A stretch of 64,000 bases of DNA from Rhodanobacteraceae bacterium (GCA_016790075.1 JAEUPP010000079.1:1-64000), one strand, 5' to 3'; numbered from the stretch's first letter, positions 29,021 through 38,391 are shown. The notes: generated by a model from the letters alone, not told the origin. Translations and numbers: made by a program.

Positions 29021-29650
29021 ATGGCGGAGCGGGAGCGGTTGCGTCACCGGCTCGATGACGGCCTCGCGGCCCTTGGACTGGATTTGCCGCAAACCGTGCG
29101 CGACCAGCTTGTCGCCTATGTGCAGCTGCTGGCTCGCTGGAATGCGGCGTATAACCTGACCGCGGTGCGAGATGCAGGCGAAATGGTCGCGCGGCACCTG
29201 CTCGACTCGCTGGCGATTGCGCCGTATGTGCACGGTGCGACGCTTGCGGATCTTGGCACGGGGCCCGGCTTGCCGGGCATACCGCTTGCGCTCGCGGCAC
29301 CGGAACGCCAAGTCACCCTGGTCGATTCCAACGGCAAGAAGGCGCGTTTCCTGCGTGAGGCAGTACGGGCCTTGAAACTGAACAACGTTCGCGTCATCGA
29401 GGGCCGCGTACAGGATGTCGCGGGACAATTCGATTGCATCACCGCCCGTGCGTTTGCCACGCTTGCCGACATGCTGGACTGGGCCGGCGGGCTGCTGGCC
29501 GAGGGCGGCAGTTGGCTGGCCATGAAAGGCAAGCTCGCGGACGAAGAGATCGCGGCGCTGCCGGCTGGGTTCCGCATCGAACGGATCATCGCACTGGAAG
29601 TGCCGGCTACGGTCGGCGAACGCCATCTCATTGAAGTACGCAGGGCTTGA
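29021..29650 (+). CDS. rsmG: 16S rRNA (guanine-527-N7) methyltransferase RsmG (GidB)
   Basis: The 209-residue enzyme transfers a methyl group from SAM to G527 of 16S rRNA. It has the GidB core: LLARWNAAYNLTAVRD, DSLAIAPYV, ADLGTGPGLPGIPLAL (SAM-binding glycine loop), VTLVDSNGKKARFLREAVRAL, ITARAFATLADMLDW and the terminal RHLIEVRRA-like end. The start at 29021 gives a normal length. It is followed 16 bp later by parA. The usual neighbour mnmG is not visible upstream. Confidence 0.96.
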   Translation: MAERERLRHRLDDGLAALGLDLPQTVRDQLVAYVQLLARWNAAYNLTAVRDAGEMVARHLLDSLAIAPYVHGATLADLGTGPGLPGIPLALAAPERQVTLVDSNGKKARFLREAVRALKLNNVRVIEGRVQDVAGQFDCITARAFATLADMLDWAGGLLAEGGSWLAMKGKLADEEIAALPAGFRIERIIALEVPATVGERHLIEVRRA

Positions 29651-29666
29651 ATAACCGGTTCCCCCC

Positions 29667-30458
29667 ATGACGCGCATCATCGCCATCACCAACCAGAAAG
29701 GCGGAGTCGGCAAGACGACCACCGCGGTCAATCTTGCGGCTGCCCTGGCCGAAACGCGGCGCAAGATCCTGCTAGTCGACCTTGATCCGCAGGGTAATGC
29801 GACCATGGCCGCCGGCGTTGACAAGCGCACGGCCAAACCCAACGGCTACGAAGTGCTGCTCGACGAAGTACCGATAGAGCGCGCCATCGTTACCACCGAG
29901 GCCGGGTTTGACCTGCTGCCCGGAAGCTCTGACCTGACCGCCGCCGAGCTTAAGCTCATGGACGCCCTCGCGCGCGAGAACCGGCTCAAGGAGCAACTGA
30001 CCAAGCTCGGCGATACCTATCACACCATCCTCATCGATTGTCCGCCGACCTTGCACCTGCTGACGATCAATGCATTGAGTGCTGCGCACGGGGTGTTGAT
30101 CCCGGTGCAGTGCGAATACTTCGCGCTGGAAGGCCTTGCTAGCCTGCGTGAAACCATTGAAGCCGTGCGGCGGCGCCTGAATCCACGCCTGGAGATCGAT
30201 GGGCTGCTGCGTACCATGTACGACGTGCGCAACAATCTTGCGAACGAAGTCTCGGCTCAGCTCACCAAGCATTTCGGCGACAAGGTGCTGCGCTCGATCA
30301 TTCCGCGCAATATCCGTCTTGCCGAGGCGCCTAGCCACGGCAAACCCATCAATCTCTACGATCGCGAATCGCGCGGCGCTATCGCATACCTCGGCCTTGC
30401 CGGCGAGATGCTGCGGCTGGAGCGCGGTGCGGCAGCTGCTGCGGCGCATTCCAACTGA
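29667..30458 (+). CDS. parA: Chromosome-partitioning ATPase ParA (Soj)
   Basis: The 263-residue protein is a deviant Walker ATPase: NQKGGVGKTTTAVNLAAALA (P-loop Lys16), LLVDLDPQGNAT, and ILIDCPPTLHLLTINAL with VPVQCEYFALEGL. It drives segregation of the origin region with ParB. Length and motif order are those of chromosomal ParA. The ATG is 16 bp after rsmG. The stop is 8 bp before parB, typical of the rsmG-parA-parB cluster. Confidence 0.97.
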   Translation: MTRIIAITNQKGGVGKTTTAVNLAAALAETRRKILLVDLDPQGNATMAAGVDKRTAKPNGYEVLLDEVPIERAIVTTEAGFDLLPGSSDLTAAELKLMDALARENRLKEQLTKLGDTYHTILIDCPPTLHLLTINALSAAHGVLIPVQCEYFALEGLASLRETIEAVRRRLNPRLEIDGLLRTMYDVRNNLANEVSAQLTKHFGDKVLRSIIPRNIRLAEAPSHGKPINLYDRESRGAIAYLGLAGEMLRLERGAAAAAAHSN

Positions 30459-30466
30459 GGCTCATC

Positions 30467-31342
30467 ATGTCGGCAGCAAAAAAAAGAGGACTTGGCCGCG
30501 GCCTGGACGCGCTGCTCGGTAGCCTGGAGCCGGAATCGGCTGAAGTTTCTGAAAACACGGCGAACGAACTGCGCCAGATTGCCGTGGGCAGTATTTTTCC
30601 GGGCAAGTATCAGCCGCGTCAGTCCATCGATCCGGAAAAACTGGAGGAACTCGCGGCATCCATACGCGCACAGGGCGTCATCGAGCCCATCGTCGTGCGT
30701 GCGGCTGGCGATCGTTTCGAGCTGATTGCGGGTGAACGCCGCTGGCGCGCGACGCAGCTCGCGGGTCTTGGCGAGATTCCGGCACTCGTGCGCGAGGTCG
30801 ATGATCGCACCGTCGTTGCGATCGCGTTGATCGAGAACATCCAGCGGGAAGAACTGACTCCACTGGAAGAGTCGCAGGCGCTCAAACGCCTTATAGACGA
30901 ATTTGATCTGACTCATCAGCAAGTTGCCGACGCGGTCGGGCGTTCGCGGGCAGCAGTCTCGAATCTGCTGCGGCTTATGGAGCTACCGGCCGAGATCAAG
31001 CAATTGCTGGAGCAGAAAAAACTCGATATGGGGCATGCACGGGCGCTGCTGACCTTGCCCGAATCGCTGGCGATCGGACTGGCGCGCCAGGCCGCCGAGC
31101 ATGCTTGGTCGGTGCGTGAGCTGGAAGACGCCGCTCGTGCAGCGCAAAGCGAGCCACGTACCCTGGCTGCCAAGCCAGCCGCCCCTGCTCGTGATCCCAA
31201 CGTCGAGTCGCTGGAGCGCGACCTGTCCGAGCGCATTGGCGCTCGTGTCGCAATCAGCCATAGTCGCAATGGTCGTGGCAAACTGACGATTCGCTACCAC
31301 AGTCTCGAAGAGCTGGACGGCATCCTCGCGCGCATCAAGTGA
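30467..31342 (+). CDS. parB: Chromosome-partitioning protein ParB (Spo0J)
   Basis: The 291-residue protein carries the ParB N-terminal nuclease-like/CTPase domain: QPRQSIDPEKLEELAASIRAQGVIEPIVVR, ELIAGERRWRATQLAGL and VIALIENIQREELTPLEEA-like text. The central helix-turn-helix follows (LTHQQVADAVGRSRAAVSNLLRLMELP). The C-terminal dimerisation part is GKLTIRYHSLEELDGIL. It binds parS sites and loads SMC. No parS was recognised in this window. Confidence 0.97.
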   Translation: MSAAKKRGLGRGLDALLGSLEPESAEVSENTANELRQIAVGSIFPGKYQPRQSIDPEKLEELAASIRAQGVIEPIVVRAAGDRFELIAGERRWRATQLAGLGEIPALVREVDDRTVVAIALIENIQREELTPLEESQALKRLIDEFDLTHQQVADAVGRSRAAVSNLLRLMELPAEIKQLLEQKKLDMGHARALLTLPESLAIGLARQAAEHAWSVRELEDAARAAQSEPRTLAAKPAAPARDPNVESLERDLSERIGARVAISHSRNGRGKLTIRYHSLEELDGILARIK

Positions 31343-31392
31343 GACGACCGCCGCAGTCTTCGTGAAAGCGATTTTGCGCAACGGGGGTCTGT

Positions 31393-31905
31393 ATGCGCGT
31401 GACCAGCCGACAGCACCAATTTGATGCACTAGTGCGTGCCCATAACGGCGACCTCTACCGTTACGCCTATTGGCTCTGTGGCGATCCGGCACTGGCGCAG
31501 GACCTCACTCAGGAAACCTTGCTTCGCGCATGGCGCTCGCTGGATGCGCTGCGCGAAACCGACGCTGCCAAGGCGTGGCTTATCACGATCCTGCGTCGCG
31601 AACATGCACGTCTTTATGAGCGCAAGAGTTTCGATACCACGGATATCGGCGAACTGGAACTGGACGACCGCGATTCGCTCACTCCCGAACAGCTGGGCGA
31701 GGACTCCATCGTGCGTGCCGCCATGTTGCAACTGGAACCCAAATATCGCGAACCCCTGTTGCTGCAGGTGCTTGGTGGATTCTCCTGTGAAGAGATCGCA
31801 CGCGAGCTCGGTCTTGGTTCTGCCGCAGTCATGACCCAGTTGTTTCGTGCGCGACAGAAGCTCAAGAGCCTGCTTGGCGCCGGACGTGTCGAGGCTAGCG
31901 CATGA
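31393..31905 (+). CDS. ECF-type RNA polymerase sigma factor
   Basis: The 170-residue protein has a sigma-70 region 2 (FDALVRAHNGDLYRYAYWLCGDPALAQDLTQETLLRAWRSLDALR) and a region 4 (MLQLEPKYREPLLLQVLGGFSCEEIARELGLGSAAVMTQLFRARQKLKSLL). The promoter -35 reading helix is in the latter. The ATG at 31393 has GGGGGT upstream. The stop overlaps the downstream anti-sigma gene by 4 bp (ATGA), the usual ECF/anti-sigma arrangement. It should control an envelope or oxidative-stress set; its target promoters are unknown. Confidence 0.93.
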   Translation: MRVTSRQHQFDALVRAHNGDLYRYAYWLCGDPALAQDLTQETLLRAWRSLDALRETDAAKAWLITILRREHARLYERKSFDTTDIGELELDDRDSLTPEQLGEDSIVRAAMLQLEPKYREPLLLQVLGGFSCEEIARELGLGSAAVMTQLFRARQKLKSLLGAGRVEASA

Positions 31906-32624
31906 ATTGCCTCGAATACCGCCGTCAGCTTGGTTCAGACCCCCGGCATGAGAGCGCGGAAATGCTGGAGCATAGGCGTGGCTGCGCCGGCTGTGCCGCG
32001 CACCACGCGCGTGCATTGGGCTTCGAGCTGGCGCTCAAACGCGCGCTGGCTGTGCCCGTTCCCGATGGACTCGCTGAGCGCATCCTGCTGTCGCAGACCA
32101 CGAGTGAGCGCAGCCTGCGCCTGCGCCGTCGCCAGCGCTGGGGTTGGTCGGCTGCTGCGGCTGCGGTTTTTGCTGCCGTCACTCTCGTCGTCATTCAATT
32201 CGCGCCGGCTACTCCGCTGTCGCGGCAACTTGTCGTTCATCTGCAGCACGAGTCTGAAGCGTTGCTCACCCATACGCCGCTGCCAGCTACCGAGATCGAG
32301 GAACGCTTCCGCCGGCGAGGAGTGCGGCTGATGGCAGCACCACCGGCCGGCGTGAGTTACGCCCAACTGTGTCCGGTCGGCCCTATCGCCTCGGTGCACA
32401 TGGTCATGCCCGAGAACGAAGGCCCGGTCACCGTGTTCTTCCTCGTGCATCACAAGGGGCGCCGTGGTGACCACGTCGACAAGGGCATGTACGTGCGTAC
32501 GGTGCCGATGGCCGAGGGTACGCTGGCGCTCGTTGCTGCCGACCCGCGCCGTTTCGACACCTTGGAAGCGAGCTGGCGCAACAGCCTCGAAGGTTCGCCG
32601 GCTGTCGCTGCTGGTACCCCCTGA
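31902..32624 (+). CDS. DUF3379-like anti-sigma factor, membrane protein
   Basis: The 240-residue protein starts with a zinc-finger-like segment (HRRGCAGCAAH). A single transmembrane helix lies near residues 84-105 (WGWSAAAAAVFAAVTLVVIQFA), and a periplasmic region follows (residues 105-240). The topology is that of a membrane anti-sigma factor that releases its ECF partner on a signal. The ATGA overlap with the sigma gene supports this pairing. The periplasmic part is that of DUF3379-type proteins. The inducing signal cannot be read from sequence. Confidence 0.82.
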   Translation: MNCLEYRRQLGSDPRHESAEMLEHRRGCAGCAAHHARALGFELALKRALAVPVPDGLAERILLSQTTSERSLRLRRRQRWGWSAAAAAVFAAVTLVVIQFAPATPLSRQLVVHLQHESEALLTHTPLPATEIEERFRRRGVRLMAAPPAGVSYAQLCPVGPIASVHMVMPENEGPVTVFFLVHHKGRRGDHVDKGMYVRTVPMAEGTLALVAADPRRFDTLEASWRNSLEGSPAVAAGTP

Positions 32625-32759
32625 TCAAGCCGGCGGAATCGGCACGGCTGCGGCTCCGGTGCGCGACGGTGCCGCGCGGGCCGGTGGCCCGGTACGGTGT
32701 TTGGGCCTGAGCCGTGCTCCGGTGATAATGCGCGCCGCAATCCGTGCCGGACTCCTGCA

Positions 32760-33479
32760 ATGCCTCAGCTCTCCGTCGTCGTGCCCGTGTTCAACGAGCG
32801 CGACAATGTAAAACCGCTTGTCGACGAAATCGTGGCCGCGTTGCGTGGGCGCCATGATTTCGAGATTGTCTATGTGGACGACTGCAGCAAGGACGACAGT
32901 CTCGCCGTATTGCAGGGCCTGAAGTCGCAGGTTCCCGAGCTACGTATTATTCACCACGTTTCCCAGAGTGGACAAAGCACGGCGGTGCGCAATGGCGTGA
33001 AGGCCGCACGTGGCAGCTGGATCGCGACGCTCGACGGTGATGGCCAGAACGATCCCGCAGACATTCTCAAATTGCTCGCCGCACGTGACGCCGGCCCCGC
33101 GGACGTAAAACTCTATGCGGGCTGGCGCGTCAACCGACAGGACACCGGCAGCAAACGCTGGGCCTCGAAGATTGCCAACGCGATACGTTCACGCCTGTTG
33201 CGCGATGCGACACCAGACACCGGTTGCGGTATCAAACTGTTCGAGCGCGAAGCATTTCTCGATCTGCCTTACTTCAATCACATGCATCGCTACCTGCCGG
33301 CGCTGATGCAGCGCGCCGGCTGGAAGACGGTCAGCGTCCCGGTCAATCACCGCGCGCGCGGTGCCGGGGTTTCCAAGTACACCAATTTGAATCGCGCCCT
33401 GGTCGGTATTGCGGATCTGCGTGGTGTTGCCTGGCTGATCCGGCGTGCCAAGCTCACAGCGGTCAAGGAAGTCCTCTAG
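32760..33479 (+). CDS. Family 2 glycosyltransferase (dolichol-phosphate mannosyltransferase-like)
   Basis: The 239-residue protein is a GT-A fold enzyme: LSVVVPVFNERDNVKPLVDEI, EIVYVDDCSKDDS, GQSTAVRNGVKAARG and the DGDGQNDP metal/nucleotide site. The acceptor-side region CGIKLFEREAFLDLPYFNHMHRYLPALM follows. It has no C-terminal membrane helices, unlike ArnC. It should transfer a sugar to a polyprenyl phosphate carrier. The ATG at 32760 sits exactly before the first beta-strand; longer upstream opening is not conserved. Confidence 0.9.
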   Translation: MPQLSVVVPVFNERDNVKPLVDEIVAALRGRHDFEIVYVDDCSKDDSLAVLQGLKSQVPELRIIHHVSQSGQSTAVRNGVKAARGSWIATLDGDGQNDPADILKLLAARDAGPADVKLYAGWRVNRQDTGSKRWASKIANAIRSRLLRDATPDTGCGIKLFEREAFLDLPYFNHMHRYLPALMQRAGWKTVSVPVNHRARGAGVSKYTNLNRALVGIADLRGVAWLIRRAKLTAVKEVL

Positions 33480-33602
33480 ATCCCGCGCCGAGCTAACCGC
33501 TTTGGCGGCGCCCTGATCGTTGGTCGCAGCCTTTGATATCTCCCACTGAGAAACTGCGGAAAGCCGGCAATCGTGCCGGCAGCGGTGATCACTGGAGGAT
33601 GT

Positions 33603-34907
33603 ATGCGGGAACTACTCAGTGCTGCGTTGCTCGCGGCACTTGCTGTTACGAACGCCGCGGCAGCGGATTGGACGCAATTTCTCGGTTCCAATCCCGCTTT
33701 TCCAACTCAATTGGCCGAAAATGGCCTCGCAGTCGATGCAAGCGGTTATGTCGCTGTGCAGACCTATAACCGGCTTGCCTGGTCGGGCAAGATCGAATTC
33801 GTGCACGAATACACGCTGGCGGCAGATGGCAACATTCCATGGATCTGGGGTCTGGTGGGACGTGGCGCCAGCGAGGAGATGCTGCCGCAGGGCGTAGCCC
33901 AACAGGATGGCCGCCGCCTGGTCTGGCTGACCCGCACGGATAATCCCTGGTCCATTCGTGACGAGCTTTCGCTGCTGTCGCCGAACAGCTCGCAGCCAAG
34001 TCTGTGGCTGGCCGAACCACGCAACGACGGCCGTGTCACCAACGTCGTTTCCGGCGGCAATGATGGTGCCTTTGCCCTGCGTCTACTTGACGGGGGGGCT
34101 GGATTCGAAGTCATAGCGTTTGATGGCAGCTATTCCCGATGGCGGGCTGCGCTGCAGCCTTGTGCCGCGGGTTTCGAGCCAAGAAATCTTGAAATGGACT
34201 ACGCGCCAGCAACGGCCTGGTCTGGCCACCCGGTGCTAAGCGTCGCGGGCAGCTGCAGTGACGGCATTACGCCAGCGCAGGTATTCGTCCAGCGCTTTGA
34301 TGCCGGCCATGGTCTGCAGGGTGCGCCCGAGTGGATTGCCGCCGCAGCGCACAACGACCTGGCGCGCCTTGCGTTTTCGCCGGCGCATGAACTCGTCGCC
34401 ATCTACGACACACCCTGGCCTCACAAGGAAGTGCATCGCATCGGGGCGCCCGGTAGCTCGTACTTGCCGCCGGATTTCCTGCACGGCGTGGATCAGGTCG
34501 TCGCACTTGCCGCGGGCGGTGACTCACTCGCGATAGTCGGCAAGAACGTCGCAGGCGACTACGCCGTCGCATCGCTGACCCCGTTTGCTCCAGTCCCGAT
34601 GGCAAGGACGCTCACGGGGTTGGCCGGCTTCGCCGGTGATGGATGGACGATAGCTGCTGGGCGCGACGGCAAGCTGCTGGCGATGCGGGTCGAACCCGGT
34701 GCGTCGACCTCGCTCCTTCGCCTCGTCGGCCTCGACGCCTATGGTTTGCTTGAGTGGACCCAGACCATTGACGACGTAGTGTCCGGAAGCCAGCCACAAG
34801 CCGTGCCGGCCCAGGACGCTGACGGTGGTTTCGTTGTCGCGGTCGACAAGCTGGCTGCAACGGGAACCCTCGGTGTGCACGTCCAGCGTGTCGGCAGCTC
34901 GCCTTAA
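33603..34907 (+). CDS. Secreted protein of unknown family (tandem copy 1)
   Basis: The 434-residue product has a signal peptide (MRELLSAALLAALAVTNAAA) and a mature N-terminus beginning ADWTQFLGSN. The rest is rich in short beta-strands of propeller-like character, with repeated VQTYNRL-, LVWLTRTD- and FVQRFDAG-type blades. The ATG has an excellent Shine-Dalgarno (GGAGGATGT). The following gene starts 160 bp downstream and encodes a protein of the same length and layout (signal peptide, then W-T-Q). I do not recognise a known family. A hairpin terminator separates the two. Confidence 0.75.
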   Translation: MRELLSAALLAALAVTNAAAADWTQFLGSNPAFPTQLAENGLAVDASGYVAVQTYNRLAWSGKIEFVHEYTLAADGNIPWIWGLVGRGASEEMLPQGVAQQDGRRLVWLTRTDNPWSIRDELSLLSPNSSQPSLWLAEPRNDGRVTNVVSGGNDGAFALRLLDGGAGFEVIAFDGSYSRWRAALQPCAAGFEPRNLEMDYAPATAWSGHPVLSVAGSCSDGITPAQVFVQRFDAGHGLQGAPEWIAAAAHNDLARLAFSPAHELVAIYDTPWPHKEVHRIGAPGSSYLPPDFLHGVDQVVALAAGGDSLAIVGKNVAGDYAVASLTPFAPVPMARTLTGLAGFAGDGWTIAAGRDGKLLAMRVEPGASTSLLRLVGLDAYGLLEWTQTIDDVVSGSQPQAVPAQDADGGFVVAVDKLAATGTLGVHVQRVGSSP

Positions 34908-34914
34908 GCGACAA

Positions 34915-34946
34915 CGAGGGGTGTCCGCCGTAGCGGACGCCCCTCG
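34915..34946 (+). terminator. Hairpin terminator
   Basis: A 14-bp stem with one G-T wobble (34915-34928 with 34933-34946) and a CGTA loop lies 8 bp after the stop of the first tandem secreted-protein gene. Confidence 0.7.
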
Positions 34947-35066
34947 GACTCGCGAAGGTTGCCTGTCTGCGGGCATCACGCGTCAGCAAGCCGTCGTCGG
35001 CCAGGCCTTACCTAGCCACATCGAATGGTCAAAGTGAGGCCGCGACACTAACTACATAGGACCGTC

Positions 35067-36467
35067 ATGAAGAAAAAAATACTCGCAGCGCTGTTGGCCT
35101 GCGGCACATCGATTGCGCAGGCACAGACCTGGACCCAGGTCGTCGAATCAGCGGCGCCGCTGCAGTTCCTTTCATTGGCTCAGGAACGCTCGCTTGCTGC
35201 TGACGGCGAAGGCCGTTTGTTTGTGCAGACCAGCAACCTGCGGGTGTCTGGTAGCGCGTCGATAGAGGTGCATGCACTTGATGCCAAGGGCAATCGGCTG
35301 GCCTGGCTGACCTCGTCACTGCCTTCATTCAGCGATGGTCTCTTCGTTCCGAAAGGGATCAGCGCGCGTCAGGGTGATCGCGTCAATTGGGTCGAGTCCG
35401 GACCTGAGGGCGCGCGCCAGCAACGGGTATTCCTGTATCGCGCAGGCCAGACGATGTTCAGCCGTGCCGTGAGCTTTCAAGTGGGCGCCGTACTCAGCCA
35501 TGCCATCAGCAACGGCGCCGGCGGTGTGCATGTTGCGTACCGCGCGCCCGGGTCCCTGTCGCGGCCGACCCTGAGTTTCTATGGCGTCGGCTCGGCCTAT
35601 TGGTCGCGCCACATTGGCGGCTGTGCGAACGGCAGCAATCTGCCGGTTGAGCTGCTGGCGCTGGACTTCGACCCATCGCGCGGAACCTTGAACGCGGTCA
35701 GCCGCTGCCTGGATGCATCGAGTGCCGGCACGATTGCGCTGCAGACCTTCGATCCAGCCACCGGGGCTTTGCTGGCCGTGCGTCGGTCCTGGCCCTATGC
35801 GGGCAGTGTGGCACCCGTGACTTCAGCACAGGCGATTGGCAACGGTGCTTTCGTGCTCGAACAGCACGACGCGACCAGCGGCCAGCGCATATTGCGCCGA
35901 GCTGACATCAACGGCGAGGGCGATGCCCTGCCGTTGCCCGAACACTTCGTGCCGCAAGCCGTAGCGCGCTATGACGGCGGCGCGCTGATCCCTGCGGTCA
36001 ATGCGCAGGCGCGGGCGCTAGGTGCTTGGCAGTTCGACGACAAGAGTGCGACATGGCTGGATTTCCCGCGGCTGTCCGGCGCCGACTTTCCCTATTTGCC
36101 GGATTTCCCACCGGTTCGCTTCGCCTGGGGCGGTGACGCTGCGGGCAACAGTGTCGTCGCGTTCAAGCGGCCGCAGTCGGATGAGTCGGGTCCGGTGCAG
36201 CTAGTCGCGATGAACGCCCGTGGTGAAGAGATGTGGCGTCGCAGTATCGATGCGTATCCGTTTACCCAGCCGGTAGGCAATGTGGCGCTGATCGCCGTGC
36301 CGGAGAGCGATGAAATCGTGCTCGCCGCCGATGAAATCCGTCCGCCGGAACCCGGCGTCAGTTATCCGACGGGCGTGATTCATGTCGAGCAGTTCCGCAT
36401 AGATGACGGTACCGGAACGATAGGCTGGCCGGGCGGCACCGAGCCGGCGCCACACGGGCAGCGATAA
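35067..36467 (+). CDS. Secreted protein of unknown family (tandem copy 2)
   Basis: The 466-residue product has a signal peptide (MKKKILAALLACGTSIAQA) and a mature start QTWTQVVESA. Like the preceding gene's product it opens with W-T-Q, continues with a LAADGEGRLFVQT strand pattern matching LAVDASGYVAVQT in copy 1, and has no recognised enzymatic motif. The two look like diverged tandem duplicates. Expected location is periplasmic or extracellular. The stop is followed by a long hairpin terminator. The homology between the copies is my reading of aligned N-terminal blocks, not a computed alignment. Confidence 0.75.
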   Translation: MKKKILAALLACGTSIAQAQTWTQVVESAAPLQFLSLAQERSLAADGEGRLFVQTSNLRVSGSASIEVHALDAKGNRLAWLTSSLPSFSDGLFVPKGISARQGDRVNWVESGPEGARQQRVFLYRAGQTMFSRAVSFQVGAVLSHAISNGAGGVHVAYRAPGSLSRPTLSFYGVGSAYWSRHIGGCANGSNLPVELLALDFDPSRGTLNAVSRCLDASSAGTIALQTFDPATGALLAVRRSWPYAGSVAPVTSAQAIGNGAFVLEQHDATSGQRILRRADINGEGDALPLPEHFVPQAVARYDGGALIPAVNAQARALGAWQFDDKSATWLDFPRLSGADFPYLPDFPPVRFAWGGDAAGNSVVAFKRPQSDESGPVQLVAMNARGEEMWRRSIDAYPFTQPVGNVALIAVPESDEIVLAADEIRPPEPGVSYPTGVIHVEQFRIDDGTGTIGWPGGTEPAPHGQR

Positions 36468-36478
36468 GCATCGCTCGG

Positions 36479-36521
36479 GTAGCGGGCGCGCCGTCCGGCC
36501 CATGGACGGCGCGCCCGCTAC
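36479..36521 (+). terminator. Hairpin terminator
   Basis: A perfect 18-bp GC-rich stem (36479-36496 with 36504-36521) and a 7-nt loop are followed by GTTT. It lies 11 bp after the second tandem secreted-protein gene and 40 bp before the gamma-glutamyltransferase gene. Confidence 0.75.
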
Positions 36522-36560
36522 GTTTATGCTGCGGCTTCCCGCTTTCCCGGAGGACGCCCC

Positions 36561-38255
36561 ATGTCGCGCCTGGCTGCTGCGCTGTTGTTGATTATTCCGC
36601 TGGCCGCAAGTGCGGCCGATCGGGTTACGGGCAAGTCCTTCGCGACGCGCTCGGAGGTGATCGCCCCACAGGGCATGGTCGCAACCTCGCAGCCACTGGC
36701 GACGCAAATTGGCCTCGACATGCTCAAGCAGGGGGGCAGCGCGCTGGATGCGGCCATCGCTGCCAATGCCGCACTTGGGCTCATGGAGCCGACCGGCAAT
36801 GGCATAGGCGGGGATCTGTTTGCGATCGTCTGGGATGCAAGAACGCAGAAACTCTACGGCTACAACGGTTCGGGCCGTTCGCCGCAATCCCTGACCCTGG
36901 CCTGGTTCGTCGAGCACGGCTACAAGGACATTCCACCGACCGGGCCACTGCCCGTGTCGGTACCAGGCTGCGTCGACGCCTGGTTTGCGTTGCATGAGAA
37001 ATTCGGCCGCCTGCCGATGAAGACGCTGCTGGCGCCGACGGTGCGCTACGCGCGTAATGGTTTTCCGGTCAGCGAGCTCATCGCCTACTACTGGCAGCGT
37101 TCGGTACCACGGTTGGTGAAGTATCCCGGGTTCAGGGAGCAGTTCACGCGCGATGGTGCCGCCCCGCAAAAAGGCGAACGCTGGACCAATCCGAACCTGG
37201 CCGACACGCTGGAGGCAATTGCCAAGGGCGGGCGTGACGCCTTTTACAAAGGGCGTATCGCCAAGGTGATCGGCGACTACATGAAAGCCAATGAGGGTTT
37301 TCTCAGCGCCGAAGATTTGGCCATGCACCGTGGCGAATGGGTTGAGCCGCTGTCGACCAACTACCGTGGCTACGATGTCTGGGAGCTGCCGCCAAACGGC
37401 CAGGGTGTTGCCGCATTGGCCATGCTGAATATCCTGGAAGGTTATGACTTCAAGGAAATTCCGTTTGGCAGTGTTGAGCATGTGCACTTGTTTGCTGAGG
37501 CAAAGAAACTGGCCTTTGCCGACCGCGCGCGCTATTTCGCCGACCCGGCGTTCGCCAAGGCGCCGCTGCAGGGCTTGCTGTCCAAGGACTATGCCGCTGA
37601 GCGGCGCAAGCTCATCGGCGACCGTGCGGCGAGATCGGTTGATGCCGGTCATCCGCCGCTCGATGCGGGTGACACCATTTACCTGACGACTGCCGACAAG
37701 GACGGCAACATGGTGTCGCTGATTCAGTCGAACTACCGCGGCATGGGCTCGGGCATGGCGCCGACGGGGCTGGGTTTCATCCTGCAGGATCGCGGCGAAA
37801 TGTTTGTGCTCAAGGACGGTCATCCGAATTCCTATGCGCCCGGCAAACGCCCGTTCCACACCATCATCCCGGCCTTCATTACCAAACACGGCAAGCCCTG
37901 GCTCAGTTTTGGCGTCATGGGCGGTGCGATGCAGCCACAAGGCCATGTGCAGATCGTCATGAACCTCGTTGATTTCGGCATGAACCTGCAGGAGGCGGGT
38001 GATGCGCCACGTATCCAGCATGAGGGTTCAACCGAGCCTACCGGCCAGGTCCAGGCGATGAGTGATGGCGGCGAAATCAACCTCGAAACCGGCTATAGCT
38101 GGGAAACCGTACGCGGCCTGCTGCAAAAGGGTCACAAGGTCACCTATGCCGACGGCCCTTATGGCGGCTACCAGGCTATTGCCTGGGACGAAAAGAACCG
38201 CGTCTGGATTGGTGCTTCCGAAAGCCGCAAGGACGGGCAGGCCGCGGGCTACTGA
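36561..38255 (+). CDS. ggt: Gamma-glutamyltransferase (glutathione hydrolase), exported
   Basis: The 564-residue protein has a signal peptide (about residues 1-18) and the Ntn-hydrolase fold of GGT. Motifs are VATSQPLATQIGLDMLKQGGSALDAAIA, GNGIGGDLFAI, PVSVPGCVDAW and ELPPNGQGVAALAMLNILE. The autocleavage/nucleophile site is GDTIYLTTADKDGNMVS with Thr372, followed by GFILQDRG and the PFHTIIPAF segment. It should hydrolyse or transfer gamma-glutamyl groups, e.g. from glutathione, in the periplasm. The ATG follows GGAGGACGCCCC. Length is normal. Confidence 0.95.
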   Translation: MSRLAAALLLIIPLAASAADRVTGKSFATRSEVIAPQGMVATSQPLATQIGLDMLKQGGSALDAAIAANAALGLMEPTGNGIGGDLFAIVWDARTQKLYGYNGSGRSPQSLTLAWFVEHGYKDIPPTGPLPVSVPGCVDAWFALHEKFGRLPMKTLLAPTVRYARNGFPVSELIAYYWQRSVPRLVKYPGFREQFTRDGAAPQKGERWTNPNLADTLEAIAKGGRDAFYKGRIAKVIGDYMKANEGFLSAEDLAMHRGEWVEPLSTNYRGYDVWELPPNGQGVAALAMLNILEGYDFKEIPFGSVEHVHLFAEAKKLAFADRARYFADPAFAKAPLQGLLSKDYAAERRKLIGDRAARSVDAGHPPLDAGDTIYLTTADKDGNMVSLIQSNYRGMGSGMAPTGLGFILQDRGEMFVLKDGHPNSYAPGKRPFHTIIPAFITKHGKPWLSFGVMGGAMQPQGHVQIVMNLVDFGMNLQEAGDAPRIQHEGSTEPTGQVQAMSDGGEINLETGYSWETVRGLLQKGHKVTYADGPYGGYQAIAWDEKNRVWIGASESRKDGQAAGY

Positions 38256-38283
38256 TCAGGTGTCTACAAGTACCCGCGAATAG

Positions 38284-38301
38284 GGCGGGCTTTAGCCCAC
38301 C
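38284..38301. repeat. REP-like palindrome, copy 1
   Basis: An imperfect palindrome with core GGGC-TTTA-GCCC ends in CCACC. It belongs to a set of three related GC palindromes in the 266-bp gap downstream of ggt. Confidence 0.5.
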
Positions 38302-38391
38302 ATCAATGACGGCTGTTCGGCTGCGGCGGTAACCAGCGCCCACGGCGGTGCGGTGCTTTGATTGCTTCTCGCAGTGACGGATACATGCAAT

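Noticed and set aside
29667-31342. Search for parS sites near parAB
   Set aside because: No match to the TGTTTCACGTGAAACA-type palindrome was seen by eye in the window. They may lie outside it.
36201-38021. A 606-codon open frame on the minus strand
   Set aside because: It is the antisense shadow of the gamma-glutamyltransferase gene, which has clear family motifs on the plus strand. High GC gives such frames by chance.
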